Source of the DNA: Elusimicrobiota bacterium
Lineage (GTDB): Bacteria > Elusimicrobiota > Elusimicrobia > Elusimicrobiales > UBA9959
Direction of reading: 5' to 3'
Length of the DNA stretch: 7,056 bases
NCBI GenBank assembly: GCA_003500765.1
Contig: DNQL01000310.1
Location: 1 to 7,056, forward strand
Under the pieces are notes generated by a model. It searched no databases. It had not been told where the DNA came from and saw only the letters and a program-made list of their open reading frames with translations. Positions 6,720-7,056 of the stretch are shown one piece after another. Every line of letters begins with the position of its first letter. The stretch's first letter is position 1. Made by a program: the position numbers and the translations under genes.

Positions 6720-7056
6720 TTACTTAAGCCTCTCGGCCATCAGGGCCCGGAGGAAATCGTCCCACCTGGAGTCCGCGGCGAAAGCCAGCGACTCGTAGGT
6801 GGCGGAATCGTAGATCCGGAAAGGGATATAGACGGCCAGGCCGTGCGTCCTGCCGGTGTAGGGCCAGGCGGCGCCCTCGATCCGGTGGGTCCCCGTGCCG
6901 GCCTCGGCGGCGATCAGCAGGTCGCCGCTGATATACGCCTTTAAAGCCGCGCCCGCGGCCACGGCCGGCGAGTCGGCGGGCAGCGAATCGGAGACGACGT
7001 CGATATAGTCCACGAGGTCCTTTGAGTCGGGCATCCGGAAGTAGAAGGTGCCGTTG
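6720..7056 (-). CDS. Clostripain-like (C11) cysteine peptidase, C-terminal part
   Basis: The frame is open to the right edge, so only the last 111 residues are visible; seven more codons precede the first internal Met at 7034 without a stop. The segment HGLAVYIPFRIYDSATYESL followed by AFAADSRWDDFLRALM matches the usual end of clostripain-family (C11) peptidases, where a G-hydrophobic-Y-x-P strand, a Tyr-rich linker and an FA-x-x-x-x-W-x-x-FL helix are typical. The upstream DLVDYIDVVSD helix and the Ala/Val-rich segment also fit the helices before it. The catalytic His and Cys would lie outside the window, so activity cannot be judged. It is the most upstream visible gene of the minus-strand operon and ends 10 bases before the next start. 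Confidence 0.75.
   Translation of the reverse strand, partial: NGTFYFRMPDSKDLVDYIDVVSDSLPADSPAVAAGAALKAYISGDLLIAAEAGTGTHRIEGAAWPYTGRTHGLAVYIPFRIYDSATYESLAFAADSRWDDFLRALMAERLK

Noticed and set aside
5057..6727. A 556-codon open frame on the plus strand, antisense to the 583-residue gene
   Set aside because: It has Gly/Val/Gln-rich composition with no family signal, and the minus-strand frame has a signal peptide, close operon spacing and an ATGA overlap.
1..7056. tRNA, rRNA, CRISPR arrays, insertion sequences, attachment sites or riboswitches
   Set aside because: Coding density leaves no non-coding stretch above about 90 bases, and I saw no direct repeat series, transposase motif or tRNA-like fold.

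Overview
The window is GC-rich bacterial DNA. Six protein genes are visible, in two convergent groups plus the tail of a third unit. I see no RNA gene, mobile element or CRISPR array. The genome appears diderm: the first gene ends like a PorV/PorQ-type outer-membrane barrel, and several products carry Sec signals. Isoleucine is often encoded by ATA despite the high GC (18 of 30 Ile codons in the uracil permease gene, counted by eye). Together with the barrel gene and the clostripain-like peptidase, this makes a GC-rich Elusimicrobiota or similar lineage my best guess. That is an inference with low to moderate confidence.

Plus strand, 1-4333. A PorV/PorQ-like barrel gene enters from the left edge, stops at 666 and is followed by a clean intrinsic terminator (691-713). 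A new unit then starts within about 40 bases: a uracil/xanthine-type NCS2 permease (753-2048), a GlpT-type glycerol-3-phosphate:phosphate antiporter (2058-3437) and a secreted glycerophosphodiester phosphodiesterase (3449-4333). The gaps are only 9 and 11 bases, so this is very likely one operon. The secreted phosphodiesterase would release glycerol-3-phosphate from lipid-derived diesters outside the inner membrane. GlpT would import it in exchange for phosphate, while the permease brings in a nucleobase. The unit reads as a scavenging module for membrane and nucleic-acid debris.

Minus strand, 7056-4374. The C-terminal part of a clostripain-like (C11) peptidase enters from the right edge. It is followed by a 583-residue exported protein with a zincin-like segment whose first metal histidine is replaced (RESSH), then by a 195-residue exported protein with a possible PsbP/DcrB-like layout. 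Gaps are 10 bases and a 4-base ATGA overlap, so these genes are co-transcribed and the last two probably translationally coupled. Their joint function is unknown.

The two operons meet tail to tail at a perfect 13-base inverted repeat (4321-4348) that includes the last codons of the phosphodiesterase gene. The most unusual items are the RESSH protein and its operon, the probably leaderless permease transcript, and this shared hairpin. I did not find a clearly new defence, mobile or RNA system.
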